Shown: positions 43,636 to 52,415 of the stretch, one piece after another
How positions within the stretch are numbered: position 1 is the stretch's first letter
Layout: every line of letters starts with the position of its first letter
NCBI GenBank assembly: GCA_963739645.1
Contig: CAVUBM010000015.1
Coordinates: 124,001 to 188,000 of the forward strand
DNA from: JASHPR01 sp963739645
Lineage (GTDB): Bacteria > Actinomycetota > Actinomycetes > Streptosporangiales > Streptosporangiaceae
Direction of reading: 5' to 3'
DNA: 64,000 bases
Notes under the pieces: model-generated
Database searches by the model: none
The model's input: the letters and a program-made list of their open reading frames with translations, nothing else
Told to the model about the DNA's origin: nothing
Made by a program: the position numbers and the translations under genes

Positions 43636-45221
43636 CCCGCACGACACGAGCCGAGCGGATGGCTCAGCCTCGTGCTGTGGATGCGGTCCGGATACTGGCC
43701 GAGGCCAGCGGCGGGTGCATCCGCCCGGTCCAGCTCCGCAAAACCAACCTCGACACCGGCCAGACCGAACAAGTAATCGTGCCCTGCGGCGCCACGCTGG
43801 AATCGGTCTGCCCGGCCTGCGCCGACCGGGCCCGGTCACTGCGGGTGCAGCAGTGCCGGGACGGCTGGCACCTCGATGACGAACCCACGGCACCACCTGC
43901 CCCACCAGACGATCACCAGACCTGGCTGCTCGAGCAACGGGCTGAGTTTCAGAAACTCCGCGACCAAGCCACCGGCGAGGAAGCAGAAAGACTCGATGAG
44001 GTCCTGGCCGAGCTCGACACCGAACTCGCCAAGACGGGCATCCGCGGCAAGGCCGACCCGGACCGCAAGGATGGCGGCCGCCGTCACCGCTCCACCCGCC
44101 GCCGCCAAGACGCTCCGGACCTGCCCCGGCGCAAGATCGCCCCGCGCACCACCGGGAAGGTGTACACCGCACCGGATGGCAAGACCTACCGGCCCTCCAT
44201 GTTCCTCACCTTGACCTGCGGCAGCTACGGCAAGATCGGCGACGATGGCACGCCGGTAGACCCGGACGGCTATGACTACCAGCGGGCCGCCCGGGATGCA
44301 CTGCATTTCGCGGCGCTGTTTGACCGGTTCATCCAGAACCTGCGCCGCTACCTCGGCTACGACGCCCAGTACTTCGCTGCTATCGAGCCACAGAAACGTC
44401 TCGCCCCGCACGCCCACATCGCCCTGCGCGGCACCGTTTCCCGCGCCGACCTGCGCCAAGTGATAGCCGCTTCCTACCATCAAGTCTGGTGGCCGCGTGC
44501 TGACATCGTGCGGTTTGGCGGTGACCAGCTGCCGGTCTGGCACGAGGCCAGCGGCAACTACTTTGACCCCGCTACCGGCGAGGTCCTGCCCACCTGGGAC
44601 GAGGCGCTCGACGCGATCGGCGAGCATGATCAGCCGTTGCATGTGGCCCGGTTCGGGGCCAAGTTCGACGCCCAGGGTGTGCTCGCCGGATCCAAAGACT
44701 CTGGCCGGTGCATCCGGTACCTGACCAAGCAGCTCGGCGGCTGCAACCAAGCCGACACTCCCTCGCAGGAACAGCACGCGGCCCGGCTACTGGACGCCCT
44801 GCGGTATGAGCCGTGCTCGCCGTCGTGCGCGAACTGGCTGCGCTACGGCATCCAGCCCAAGAACCCACGCGAGGACTTGCGTCCGGGCGCATGCAAAGGC
44901 AAAGCACACCGGCCTGACAATCTCGGCTATGCCGGGCGGCGGATTCTCGTGTCCCGCAAGTGGTCGGGTAAGACGCTGGCCGATCATCGCGGCGATCGCA
45001 AAGCCTGGCTGCTTTCCATGCTCGGCCTGCCCGACCCTGACGACACTGGCCGCTACCGCTGGGAACTCGTCACCCCGGCAGACGCTGACTTCATGGCACA
45101 TGGCAGACGGATGCTGCACGTCCTAGCTGACCGGGCCCGATGGCACGCCGCGCTCGCTGAGGCCAAGCGAAGAGCCGCTGAAGCTACCGGCGATCCACCA
45201 ACCACCGGCAGGGCAGCATGA
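43632..45221 (+). CDS. repSA: RepSA-type rolling-circle replication initiator
   Basis: 529 residues. An N-terminal Cys-rich region ('GCIRPVQLRK', 'VPCGATLESVCPACADRAR'), a charged linker, then 'YRPSMFLTLTCGSYGKI', 'QRAARDALHFAALFDRFIQNLRRYLG', 'YFAAIEPQKRLAPHAHIALRGTV' with the HUH-type HAHIA motif, 'IRYLTKQLGGC' and 'LGYAGRRILVSRKWSGKTLADHRGDR', all typical of RepSA of pSAM2-like elements. It nicks the element origin and starts rolling-circle replication after excision. GTG 43632 overlaps the zinc-ribbon gene; its stop overlaps xis by ATGA. Confidence 0.92.
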   Translation: MTRTTRAERMAQPRAVDAVRILAEASGGCIRPVQLRKTNLDTGQTEQVIVPCGATLESVCPACADRARSLRVQQCRDGWHLDDEPTAPPAPPDDHQTWLLEQRAEFQKLRDQATGEEAERLDEVLAELDTELAKTGIRGKADPDRKDGGRRHRSTRRRQDAPDLPRRKIAPRTTGKVYTAPDGKTYRPSMFLTLTCGSYGKIGDDGTPVDPDGYDYQRAARDALHFAALFDRFIQNLRRYLGYDAQYFAAIEPQKRLAPHAHIALRGTVSRADLRQVIAASYHQVWWPRADIVRFGGDQLPVWHEASGNYFDPATGEVLPTWDEALDAIGEHDQPLHVARFGAKFDAQGVLAGSKDSGRCIRYLTKQLGGCNQADTPSQEQHAARLLDALRYEPCSPSCANWLRYGIQPKNPREDLRPGACKGKAHRPDNLGYAGRRILVSRKWSGKTLADHRGDRKAWLLSMLGLPDPDDTGRYRWELVTPADADFMAHGRRMLHVLADRARWHAALAEAKRRAAEATGDPPTTGRAA

Positions 45222-45448
45222 TGGCCGCGAAATCCCGCCCGGTCATGGAGCAGCTGCTGACCGTGGCTGAGGTCGCCGAACTGCTTGGCACCAGCGAGCG
45301 GTTCCCTCGGCGGCTCATCGCCGAGCGGCGTATTAGGTTCGTCCGCGTTGGACGGCACGTGCGAATCTCGGAGTCCGCGCTTCGGGATTTCATCGCCGCC
45401 GGCCTTGTCGAGCCGGTCGCGCGGTCTCGCCGGGGGAGTGCTGCCTGA
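45218..45448 (+). CDS. xis: Excisionase (Xis), helix-turn-helix
   Basis: 76 residues: 'MEQLLTVAEVAELLGTSERFPRRLIAERRIRFVRVGRHVRISESALRDFIAAGLVEPV', the winged helix of AICE excisionases. It would direct the integrase toward excision. Translationally coupled to repSA (ATGA) and to int (TGATG). Confidence 0.92.
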   Translation: MMAAKSRPVMEQLLTVAEVAELLGTSERFPRRLIAERRIRFVRVGRHVRISESALRDFIAAGLVEPVARSRRGSAA

Positions 45449-46641
45449 TGGCGAATGCCAAAGGGCGGCGGCGCCGGTTCGGCGCTGTCCGGCAGCTGGG
45501 GTCAGGCCGGTGGCAGGCTCGCTACCGCGGCCCTGACGGACTCATGCGTGCTGCTGACCGGACGTTTGCGGCCAAGACTGAGGCCGAGGTTTGGCTCAGC
45601 CGCAAGGAAGTCGAGATCCTGAATGACGAGTGGATCAATCCGGATGGCGGACGTACCTCCTTCGCTGAATTTGCTTCGTCGTCGGTCGACGAGCGGCCCG
45701 GGCTGCGGCCAAAGACGGTGCAGCTGTATCGCTACCTGCTGCGCTGTTACCTGTTGCCATCGTTCGGCCCGGCTGCCCTGGGCGAGATCAGGGAGGCTCG
45801 TGTTCGGCGCTGGAGGCGGGAGCTGTTGGACGATGGGCCGGGTTCGGCGACGGTGGCCAAGGCGTACCGGCTCTTCAAGGCGATCCTGAACACGGCTGTT
45901 GACGATGGGCTCATTCGCCGTAACCCGTGCCGGATCAAGGGCGCGGGAACGGAGAACTCATCGGAGCGGCCCGTCCTGACGGTCAGCCAGGTCTACCGCC
46001 TGGCTGAGCTGGTTGACGAGCGATACCGCGCGTTGCTGCTGCTCGGAACTTTCGGCAGTCTGCGGTGGGGTGAGCTAGCCGCCCTTCGCCGAGCGGACGT
46101 AGATCTGGATGCCTGCACGGTACGTGTCGAGCGAACTCTTACCGAGCTATCGGCCAGCAAGCTGTTCTTCAGCCCGCCTAAATCAGATGCCGGTCGCCGC
46201 ATCGTAGCGATTCCTTCGCTGATCGTGCCTGAGCTGCGCGCGCACATCGAGCGTTTCGCGCGGCCCGGAGAGGGCGGTCTGCTCTTCACCAGCTCCATGG
46301 GCAAGCCACTCCGGAACAGCAATTTCCGCGGCCGGGTGTGGCTGGAAGCCGTCGAGGCGGCTGGCCTGCCCGGCCTGCACTTTCATGATCTGCGGCATAC
46401 CGGCAACGCGTTCGCGGCAGGTACTGGCGCGAATCTGCGCGAGCTGATGGAACGCATGGGTCACAGCAGTACCCGCGCCGCAATGATCTACCTTCACTCC
46501 AGTGATGAGCGGCAGCGAAACATCGCGGATGCGCTCGGCGAGCTGGTCCAGGAAGAGCTGCGCACGCCATCGAAATCAGGCAAGGCCCGGAAGGTATCTG
46601 GCACGCACGTGGCACGTCGAGCTGGTCGTGTGGTTAGGTGA
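45448..46641 (+). CDS. int: Tyrosine-type site-specific integrase
   Basis: 397 residues: N-terminal arm-binding domain 'RRFGAVRQLGSGRWQARYRGPDG', SAM-like core-binding domain, and catalytic domain with Arg in 'GTFGSLRWGELAALRRAD', His-x-x-Arg in 'LHFHDLRHTGNAF', His in 'MERMGHSSTRAAMIYLHSSDE' and Tyr in the same segment. All catalytic residues are present, so the enzyme may be active. It sits 25 bases from attR and 45 bases from the tRNA, as expected for integration in the tRNA 3' half. Confidence 0.94.
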   Translation: MANAKGRRRRFGAVRQLGSGRWQARYRGPDGLMRAADRTFAAKTEAEVWLSRKEVEILNDEWINPDGGRTSFAEFASSSVDERPGLRPKTVQLYRYLLRCYLLPSFGPAALGEIREARVRRWRRELLDDGPGSATVAKAYRLFKAILNTAVDDGLIRRNPCRIKGAGTENSSERPVLTVSQVYRLAELVDERYRALLLLGTFGSLRWGELAALRRADVDLDACTVRVERTLTELSASKLFFSPPKSDAGRRIVAIPSLIVPELRAHIERFARPGEGGLLFTSSMGKPLRNSNFRGRVWLEAVEAAGLPGLHFHDLRHTGNAFAAGTGANLRELMERMGHSSTRAAMIYLHSSDERQRNIADALGELVQEELRTPSKSGKARKVSGTHVARRAGRVVR

Positions 46642-46666
46642 TCAAGACCTACGTGATGTCCAGGGT

Positions 46667-46732
46667 GCCTGACTTGGTGTTTTGGCTGGCGCGCCTGGAG
46701 GGACTCGAACCCCCGACCGGCTGCTTAGAAGG
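46667..46732. repeat. Right attachment site (attR), overlapping the tRNA
   Basis: Direct repeat of 35991-36056 (60 of 66 identical), ending in the anticodon-loop sequence at 46732. The longest exact block on the tRNA side is CGACCGGCTGCTTAGAAGG (46714-46732), which covers the anticodon arm and is the likely crossover core. This copy restores a complete tRNA. Confidence 0.88.
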
Positions 46733-46763
46733 CAGCTGCTCTATCCGGCTGAGCTACAGGCGC
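46687..46763 (-). tRNA. tRNA-Arg (anticodon UCU)
   Basis: Minus strand: acceptor GCGCCTG pairs with CAGGCGC, D-arm GCTC..GAGC, anticodon arm GCTGC-CTTCTAA-GCAGC (anticodon TCT), T-arm GGGGG-TTCGAGT-CCCTC with one G-U pair, discriminator G and an encoded CCA. The 3' half is element-derived and the 5' half chromosomal. Only this copy in the window is complete. Confidence 0.95.
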
Positions 46764-46872
46764 ACGGTCAGCAATTCTGGCGGACCTAGGTCACGTGCGG
46801 GCAACGGCGCGACGACGAGCCGGAACCGAAGCTGGCGCACGGGCAGGCCCCGATTGCCTATGGTCCTGTGTT

Positions 46873-47880
46873 GTGAAAACTGCGGCCGGCCGTTCTCGTG
46901 CGATCCAGTGCCTCGGGTCATGGGGCACCAGGTCACAGCCTGGGTCAGGCTGGCCGCTGGCGGCCGGCCTGCTGGCCGGCGCCGCCGCTGACGCGCTGCT
47001 CGGGGACCCGCGGCGCGGGCATCCGGTGGCGCTGTTCGGGCGGGCCGCACAGGCCGTCCAGGGCCGAGTTTATGCGGACAGCCGGCTGCGCGGCGCCGGG
47101 TACGCGGCCGGGTGCGTTCTGGCCGCGGCGGCACCGGCGGCGGTGGCGCAGCGGCTGACCCGCGGGCGGCCCTGGCTCCGCCTCGCTGCGACGGCGGCCG
47201 TGGTCTGGACCGTGACCGGGGCGCGTTCCCTGACCATTGAGGCTGAACGCACCAACGCAGCCTTGTCAGCCGGCGACCTGACTGCCGCCCGGGCCGCTCT
47301 GCCAAGCCTGTGCGGGCGGGATCCGAGCCACCTGGACGAGAGGGAACTGGCCCGCGCGGTGATCGAGTCGGTCGCGGAGAACACCAGCGACGCGGTCGTC
47401 GCGCCGCTGGTCTGGGGCGTGCTCGCCGGGCTGCCCGGGCTGGCCGCCTACCGGGCGGTGAACACGCTGGACGCCATGGTCGGGTACCGGTCGCCGGCCT
47501 ACGCCAGGTTCGGCTGGGCCTCGGCCCGCGTCGACGACGTGGTCAACTGGGCGCCCGCGCGGCTGACCGGCCTGCTCGCCGCGGCCTGCGCGCCGGCCGC
47601 GGGCGGGCGGCCTGCCGACGCGTGGCGGGCCATGCGCCGCGACGGTGCGCGGCACCCCAGCCCGAACGCCGGGCGCTGCGAGGCGGCCTTCGCCGGCGCG
47701 CTCGGGGTCCGGCTCGGCGGGACCAACGTCTACGCGGGAGCGGCCGAGCACCGGCCCGCTCTCGGCCAGGGGCGCGAACCCGGGCCCGGCGACATCCGCC
47801 GCGCCGTGCGCCTGTGCCGTGCGGTTACGATCGCAGCGACGGCTGCGGCGGCCGTTGTCGCCTGGATCGGGGGTAGGTAA
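46873..47880 (+). CDS. cbiB: Adenosylcobinamide-phosphate synthase (CbiB/CobD)
   Basis: 335 residues: 'LAAGLLAGAAADALLGDPRRGHPVALFGRAA', 'ERELARAVIESVAENTSDAVVAPLVWGVLAGLPGLAAYRAVNTLDAMVGYR' and 'HPSPNAGRCEAAFAGALGVRLGGTNVY', all diagnostic of CbiB. It is a membrane protein that attaches aminopropanol phosphate to adenosylcobyric acid. The start is uncertain: GTG 46873 is the last plausible start before the conserved region, and GTG 46795 is an alternative. The stop overlaps cobQ (TAATG). Confidence 0.92.
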   Translation: MKTAAGRSRAIQCLGSWGTRSQPGSGWPLAAGLLAGAAADALLGDPRRGHPVALFGRAAQAVQGRVYADSRLRGAGYAAGCVLAAAAPAAVAQRLTRGRPWLRLAATAAVVWTVTGARSLTIEAERTNAALSAGDLTAARAALPSLCGRDPSHLDERELARAVIESVAENTSDAVVAPLVWGVLAGLPGLAAYRAVNTLDAMVGYRSPAYARFGWASARVDDVVNWAPARLTGLLAAACAPAAGGRPADAWRAMRRDGARHPSPNAGRCEAAFAGALGVRLGGTNVYAGAAEHRPALGQGREPGPGDIRRAVRLCRAVTIAATAAAAVVAWIGGR

Positions 47881-49388
47881 TGCGGGGCGCGCTCCTCGTG
47901 GCGGGCACGACATCGGACGCGGGCAAGAGCGCGCTCGCCGCCGGGCTGTGCCGGTGGCTGGCCCGCGAGGGCGTGCGCGTGGCCCCGTTCAAGGCGCAGA
48001 ACATGTCGCTGAACTCCTTCGTCACCGCCGACGGCGCGGAGATCGGCCGCGCCCAGGCCATGCAGGCCGCGGCCGCGGGCATCGAGCCCGACGCGCGGAT
48101 GAACCCGGTGCTGCTCAAGCCGGGCGGCGAACGGCGCAGCCAGGTGGTGGTGCTCGGCCACCCGGACGGCGAGGTCGACGCGGTCGATTACCGGGACCAC
48201 GCCGGGCGGCTGCTGGAGGTGGCCACCGACAGCCTGGCCCAGCTGCGGCGCGAGTACGACGTGGTGATCTGCGAGGGTGCGGGCAGCCCGGCCGAGATCA
48301 ACCTGCGGGCGACCGACATCGCGAACATGGGGCTGGCCCGGGCGGCCGGACTGCCGGTGATCGTGGTCGGCGACATCGACCGGGGCGGCGTGTTCGCGGC
48401 GCTGCACGGCACCCTGGCCCTGCTCGAACCCGCCGACCAGGCGCTGGTGGCGGGCTTCGTGATCAACAAGTTCCGCGGGGCCAGAGAGCTGGTCGAGCCG
48501 GCCGTCCGCATGCTGCACGACCTGACCGGTCGCAGAGCGTACGGGATCATTCCGTGGACCGGCCGGCTGTGGCTCGATGCGGAGGACTCTCTCGCGCTCG
48601 AGGCCGGGCGCCCGCCGGCCGCAGGCCGCCCGCTCGGCCACGACGTGCTGCGGGTCAGCGTGGTGCGGCTGCCGCGGATCAGCAACTTCACCGACGCCGA
48701 CGCGCTCGCCGCAGAGCCCGGGGTCCTGGTCCGCTTCGCCACCACGCCCGCCGAGCTGGCCGACGCCGACCTCGTCGTGCTGCCCGGCACCCGGGCGACC
48801 GTCGCCGACCTGGCCTGGCTGCGCGAGCAGGGGCTCGCCGAGACGATCACGGCGCGCGCGGCCAAGGGGCTGCCGCTGCTCGGGATATGCGGCGGCTACC
48901 AGATGCTCGGCCGCGAAATCGACGACCCGATAGAATCCGGCGCAGGGCGGGTGACCGGGCTTGGAGTGCTGCCAGTGCGTGTCGCGTTCACAGCGGAGAA
49001 GCAGCTGGGCCGGCCGGCCGGAACCGCTTACGGCGCGTATGTCTCCGGCTACGAGATCCACCATGGGATCGTGACCCCCGACCCCGGGGCCGAGCCGTTC
49101 CTGGACGGCTGCCGGTCCGGCTCGGTGTGGGGGACGGGCTGGCACGGGACGCTGGAGAACGACGCGTTCCGGCGGGCGTTCCTGACCGAGGTCGCCGCGC
49201 TCGCGGGCCGGGGCTTCATCGTGGCGCCGGACACCGACTTCGCCGCGCTCCGGCAGGCGCGGCTTGACCTGCTCGGCGACCTGGTGGCCGACCACCTTGA
49301 CACCGAGGCGCTGCGCCGCCTTATCTCGGACGGCCCGCCGCCGGGGCTGCCCGTGATCCCGCCGGCCGGGCGGGTGAGCCGGTCATGA
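47880..49388 (+). CDS. cobQ: Cobyric acid synthase (CobQ/CbiP)
   Basis: 502 residues. ATP-binding start 'LLVAGTTSDAGKSALAAGLCRWLAREGVRVAPFKAQNMSLNSFVT', 'RMNPVLLKPGGERRSQVVVLG', 'EGAGSPAEINLRATDIANMGLA', 'GDIDRGGVFAAL' and 'GIIPWTGRLWLD', then a glutamine amidotransferase domain with the Cys in 'LLGICGGYQMLGREI' and the His in 'SGYEIHHGI'. It amidates four carboxyl groups of adenosylcobyrinic diamide. It overlaps cbiB by one base and the GNAT gene by ATGA. C-terminal half is typical length. Confidence 0.95.
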   Translation: MRGALLVAGTTSDAGKSALAAGLCRWLAREGVRVAPFKAQNMSLNSFVTADGAEIGRAQAMQAAAAGIEPDARMNPVLLKPGGERRSQVVVLGHPDGEVDAVDYRDHAGRLLEVATDSLAQLRREYDVVICEGAGSPAEINLRATDIANMGLARAAGLPVIVVGDIDRGGVFAALHGTLALLEPADQALVAGFVINKFRGARELVEPAVRMLHDLTGRRAYGIIPWTGRLWLDAEDSLALEAGRPPAAGRPLGHDVLRVSVVRLPRISNFTDADALAAEPGVLVRFATTPAELADADLVVLPGTRATVADLAWLREQGLAETITARAAKGLPLLGICGGYQMLGREIDDPIESGAGRVTGLGVLPVRVAFTAEKQLGRPAGTAYGAYVSGYEIHHGIVTPDPGAEPFLDGCRSGSVWGTGWHGTLENDAFRRAFLTEVAALAGRGFIVAPDTDFAALRQARLDLLGDLVADHLDTEALRRLISDGPPPGLPVIPPAGRVSRS

Positions 49389-49816
49389 GGTGGGAAGGGC
49401 CGGACGGCTACTGGGCCAGCGACGATCCTGACCTGATCGACGTCGATCTGGTGCACGCCTGGATGAGCCTGGAGAGCTACTGGGCCGAGGGCCGTCCGCG
49501 CAACGTGATGGCCCAGGCCATCCAGAACTCCCTCAGCCTGGGCCTGTACTCGGCCGAGGGCAAGCAGGTGGGCTACGCCAGGTTCGTGACCGACTACGCC
49601 ACCTACGCCTGGCTGTGCGACGTGTTCGTCGATTCCGCCGTGCGGGGGAGCAGGCTCGGCACGTTCCTGGTGGAGACCGCGGTCAGCCACCCCGGCGTGC
49701 GCGGGGTCCGCCAGGTCCTGATGGGCGAGCCAGGCCGCAGCCTGTACACCAGGTTCGGCTACCGGCCGCTGGCCCGTCCGGAACGCTGGATGGAACGGCC
49801 CGGCCAGGTTCCCTGA
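49385..49816 (+). CDS. GNAT acetyltransferase
   Basis: 143 residues: 'ESYWAEGRPRNVMAQAIQNSLSLGLYSAEGKQVGYARFVTDYATYAWLCDVFVDSAVRGSRLGTFLVETAVSHPGVRGVRQVLMGEPGRSLYTRFGYRPLARPERWMERP' is a short YjaB/AraC-type GNAT with the acetyl-CoA loop RGSRLGT. The ATGA overlap with cobQ suggests a role linked to that operon, but similar proteins occur without cobalamin genes, so the link may be positional only. Confidence 0.9.
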   Translation: MRWEGPDGYWASDDPDLIDVDLVHAWMSLESYWAEGRPRNVMAQAIQNSLSLGLYSAEGKQVGYARFVTDYATYAWLCDVFVDSAVRGSRLGTFLVETAVSHPGVRGVRQVLMGEPGRSLYTRFGYRPLARPERWMERPGQVP

Positions 49817-49849
49817 GAATACCGATACACCGGCCTCGGCCGCCGGCGC

Positions 49850-51118
49850 TTAGTCGACGGGCTCGGGGAGCCGGGCGGTCTCGGCCGCGGGGCCGGCCAG
49901 GGTGGCGTGGCGCAGGGCCGGGATCAGGGCGCCGAGGATCAGCGCGCCGGCCACGCAGGCGAGGCCGCCGCTGACCACGGAGAAGGTCACCGAGAACAGC
50001 TCCGCCACGAGCCCAGCCTCGGCGTTGCCCAGCGCCGGGGCAGTGGTGACCTGGGCCAGGTACAGGCTGCTCAGCCGGCCGCGCAGCCGGTCCGGGGCGT
50101 AGATCTGCAGCAGCGCGTTGCGCAGGATCTCGGAGATCATGTCGCCCATGCCGGCCAGCGCGAGGAACACCAGCGCGACCGGCAGGCTGCGGGTCAGTCC
50201 GAAGCCCACGATGGCGCCGCCCCACACCATGCCCGCCCCGATGATCACCATTCCCGGCCGGCGCAGCCGGCCGGTCCAGCCACTGGTCGCGGCGCCGACG
50301 ATCGCGCCCACGCCCGGCGCGGCCACGAGCAGGCCGAACGTGGCTGAGCCGCCGTGGAAGTGCTCGGTGGCGATGGCCGGGAACAGCGCCTGAGGCATCC
50401 CGAAGATCATCGCGCTGGTGTCGATCAGCAGCATGCCGCCGAGCACGCCGCTGTGCCGGACGAAGCGGAAGCCCTCGGCCAGCGGGCGCAGCCCGGGCCG
50501 CTCCGCCCGCACGGTGGGTGGCAGCGGCCGCAGAAACAGCAGCGCGATGCCGAACGCGATGAAGCAGGCGGTGTCCACGCCGTAGCACACCGCGAGCCCG
50601 GGCCCGGCGATCAGGCCGCCCGCTATCGGCGGGCCGCACAGGTTGCCGAGCTGGTTGCCCATCCCGTTCAGCGCCGCGGCCGGGGCCATCCGGGACGGGC
50701 CCACCAGGGCCGGGGTGGCCGCGGTCGACGCCGGGGACCCGAGGCCGGCGAGCATGCCCATCGCCAGCGTGATCACGAATATCGCCCACAGCGCCGGGTG
50801 CCGGAGCAGGGCGTTCGCCATCAGCGCGGCAGCCAGCAGCGCCTGCGGCGCCCCGGTCGCCAGCAGCAGCGTGCGCCGGTCGTAGCGATCGGCCAGCATG
50901 CCCCCGGCCAGCACGCTGGCCAGCATCCCGACAGCGGAGGTCAGGCTGAGCAGGCCGACCGCGAGCGGCGAGCGGGTCAGCGCGTAGACCTGCCAGTTGG
51001 CCGCGGTGATCGCCACCACCTCGCCGGTGTTCCAGACCAGGCGGCCGCCGTACAGCCAGCGGAAGTCGCGGCTCTCCCGCAGCGGCGTGACATCGAGCAC
51101 GATCTGCCCGATGCGCAT
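49850..51118 (-). CDS. MFS exporter (EntS-like)
   Basis: 422 residues, twelve hydrophobic segments. 'RESRDFRWLYGGRLVWNTGEVVAITAANWQVYALTRSPLAVGLLSLTSAVGMLASVLAGGMLADRYDRRTLLL' contains the MFS motif A region (GGMLADRYDRR), as in the EntS/MefA group that exports siderophores or macrolides. Substrate not predictable. ATG 51118 has a modest GGAG site; the conserved start is at 'LRESRDFRWL'. A dispersed GC-hairpin repeat lies just upstream (51144-51169). Tail to tail with the GNAT gene. Confidence 0.88.
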   Translation of the reverse strand: MRIGQIVLDVTPLRESRDFRWLYGGRLVWNTGEVVAITAANWQVYALTRSPLAVGLLSLTSAVGMLASVLAGGMLADRYDRRTLLLATGAPQALLAAALMANALLRHPALWAIFVITLAMGMLAGLGSPASTAATPALVGPSRMAPAAALNGMGNQLGNLCGPPIAGGLIAGPGLAVCYGVDTACFIAFGIALLFLRPLPPTVRAERPGLRPLAEGFRFVRHSGVLGGMLLIDTSAMIFGMPQALFPAIATEHFHGGSATFGLLVAAPGVGAIVGAATSGWTGRLRRPGMVIIGAGMVWGGAIVGFGLTRSLPVALVFLALAGMGDMISEILRNALLQIYAPDRLRGRLSSLYLAQVTTAPALGNAEAGLVAELFSVTFSVVSGGLACVAGALILGALIPALRHATLAGPAAETARLPEPVD

Positions 51119-51143
51119 GCCGACTCCGATGTTGTGCTTGCCT

Positions 51144-51169
51144 CTCGGGGGGACGACCCCCCAGACCCC
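51144..51169. repeat. Dispersed hairpin repeat, copy 1
   Basis: 26 bases identical to 58076-58101. The core is GGGGGGACGACCCCCC, a perfect 6-bp stem with loop ACGA, preceded by CTC and followed by AGACCCC. It lies 25 bases upstream of the MFS start on the opposite strand, where it could affect its 5' leader. Confidence 0.75.
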
Positions 51170-51363
51170 CGCGTGCCATCCGCTCGGGCCGGGCAAGCCG
51201 GCCGTCGCGGCTGGCACCGGCTCCGCCGTGCTGGCGCCGGGTGGGCCGCAGTGGGTCCTGTGCCTGCAGCAGGCTACCTGAGCTGCGAAATCTGTGGGCA
51301 TACCCGGGCGATCGGCGCGGTTGCGATCAAGGTGAGTGAGCTCTGCCCGCGCCCGGCACAGCC

Positions 51364-52284
51364 GTGCTAGCCGTCCTCGCGGCCCTGGCGTCGGCCATCG
51401 GCTACGGGAGTGGCGATTTTGCTGGCGGCCTGGCCTCGCGCCGGGCCAGCCTGATCAGGGTCGCCCTGCTGACTCAGTCGGTCAGCGCGACCATCATGGG
51501 CATCGCGGTCTGGTCGAGCGGCGCCGGCCCGCCCAGCATCCGGGCCGTGGCCTGGGGCGTGCTGGGCGGCCTGGGCGGGGCAGTCGGCGCGCTGGCGCTC
51601 CTGGCCGGGTTCCGCCACGCCGTGTTCAGCGTGGCCGCGCCGCTGAGCGCGGTCGGCGCCGCTGGCTTCTCGGTCCTGGCCGGGCTGCTGCTGGGCGAGC
51701 GGCCCACCGGGCTCGAGCTGATCGGAATCGTGCTGGCGCTGCCCGCGATCGTGGGCGTGTCCGCGAGTGCGCGCACCATGCCGGGCACGCTCCCGCCGCC
51801 AGGGGGCCGGCCAGAGCCGGGCGCGCCGGCGGAGGCGCCCGGGCGACCCTCCGCATGGGCGCGGTTTGCCCCGGCCGGGGTGAGCTACGGGCTCATCGCC
51901 GGCGCCTGCTTCGCGCTGCTGTTCATCGCGCTCAACCGGGCCGGCTCCGGCAGCGGCCTGTGGCCGGTGTTCTGCAGCCAGCTGACCAGCCTGGCCACCA
52001 CCACCTGCGTCGCCGCGGTGACCGGGGACCTTCGTCTCCCCAACGGGCGGAACCGCCAGCTGGCCGGCCTGGCCGGGCTGGGCAGCGCGCCTGGCACCAT
52101 TTTCTACTTCGTGGCCACGCGGCACGGGCTGGCCGTGGCCGCCGTGATCTCGTCCCTCTACCCGGCGGTGACCATCCTGCTCGCCCGCCTGCTGCTGGGG
52201 GAGCGGCTGACCGTGATCAAGCTGGCCGGGCTGGCGCTGGCCGGCGCCTCTATCGCCCTGATCGCCGTCGGCGCGGTCCGCTAG
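51364..52284 (+). CDS. EamA/DMT-superfamily transporter
   Basis: 306 residues, ten hydrophobic segments in two EamA repeats: 'VLAALASAIGYGSGDFAGGLASRRAS', 'GLLLGERPTGLELIGIVLALPAIVGV', 'GVSYGLIAGACFALLFIALNRAG' and 'LLARLLLGERLTVIKLAGLALAGASIALIAVG'. A Pro-rich loop of about 30 residues separates the halves. Likely an exporter of a small metabolite. GTG 51364 is the only good start. It differs from the 3.8 kb EamA gene in its GDFxGG motif, which marks another subfamily. Confidence 0.85.
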   Translation: MLAVLAALASAIGYGSGDFAGGLASRRASLIRVALLTQSVSATIMGIAVWSSGAGPPSIRAVAWGVLGGLGGAVGALALLAGFRHAVFSVAAPLSAVGAAGFSVLAGLLLGERPTGLELIGIVLALPAIVGVSASARTMPGTLPPPGGRPEPGAPAEAPGRPSAWARFAPAGVSYGLIAGACFALLFIALNRAGSGSGLWPVFCSQLTSLATTTCVAAVTGDLRLPNGRNRQLAGLAGLGSAPGTIFYFVATRHGLAVAAVISSLYPAVTILLARLLLGERLTVIKLAGLALAGASIALIAVGAVR

Positions 52285-52355
52285 GGCCGGCCCCGCCGCG
52301 GGATCGCACCCTGAGCCGCCCCGGCTTAGACTGGAGTACCCACGCCCCGCGGGGC

Positions 52356-52410
52356 TTGTCGCACGGAGTTTGTCGCACGGAGTTGTCGCACGGGGCTCGT
52401 CGCACGGAGG
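52356..52410 (+). repeat. Four tandem copies of a 13-14 bp unit containing GGAG
   Basis: TTGTCGCACGGAG occurs at 52356-52368, 52370-52382, 52383-52395 (GGGG instead of GGAG) and, as CTCGTCGCACGGAGG, at 52396-52410. Copy spacing is 14, 13 and 13-14 bases. The final GGAGG is the ribosome binding site of the ATG at 52416. Repeat number could therefore alter leader structure or translation. Confidence 0.85.
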
Positions 52411-52415
52411 CCGCG

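Larger units (their letters stand above)
35991..46732. mobile_element. AICE-like integrated element in tRNA-Arg(UCU)
   Basis: About 10.7 kb bounded by the attL/attR tRNA repeats. The right end has repSA, xis and int in overlapping order next to the tRNA, the hallmark core of actinomycete integrative and conjugative elements that excise and replicate by rolling circle. The left part holds a PadR gene, membrane proteins, a DHFR-like gene and an IS481-type insertion. No TraB/FtsK translocase or Spd gene is visible, so it appears unable to transfer by itself. A truncated regulator facing a truncated small gene at 43346 marks a likely internal deletion. Confidence 0.85.
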
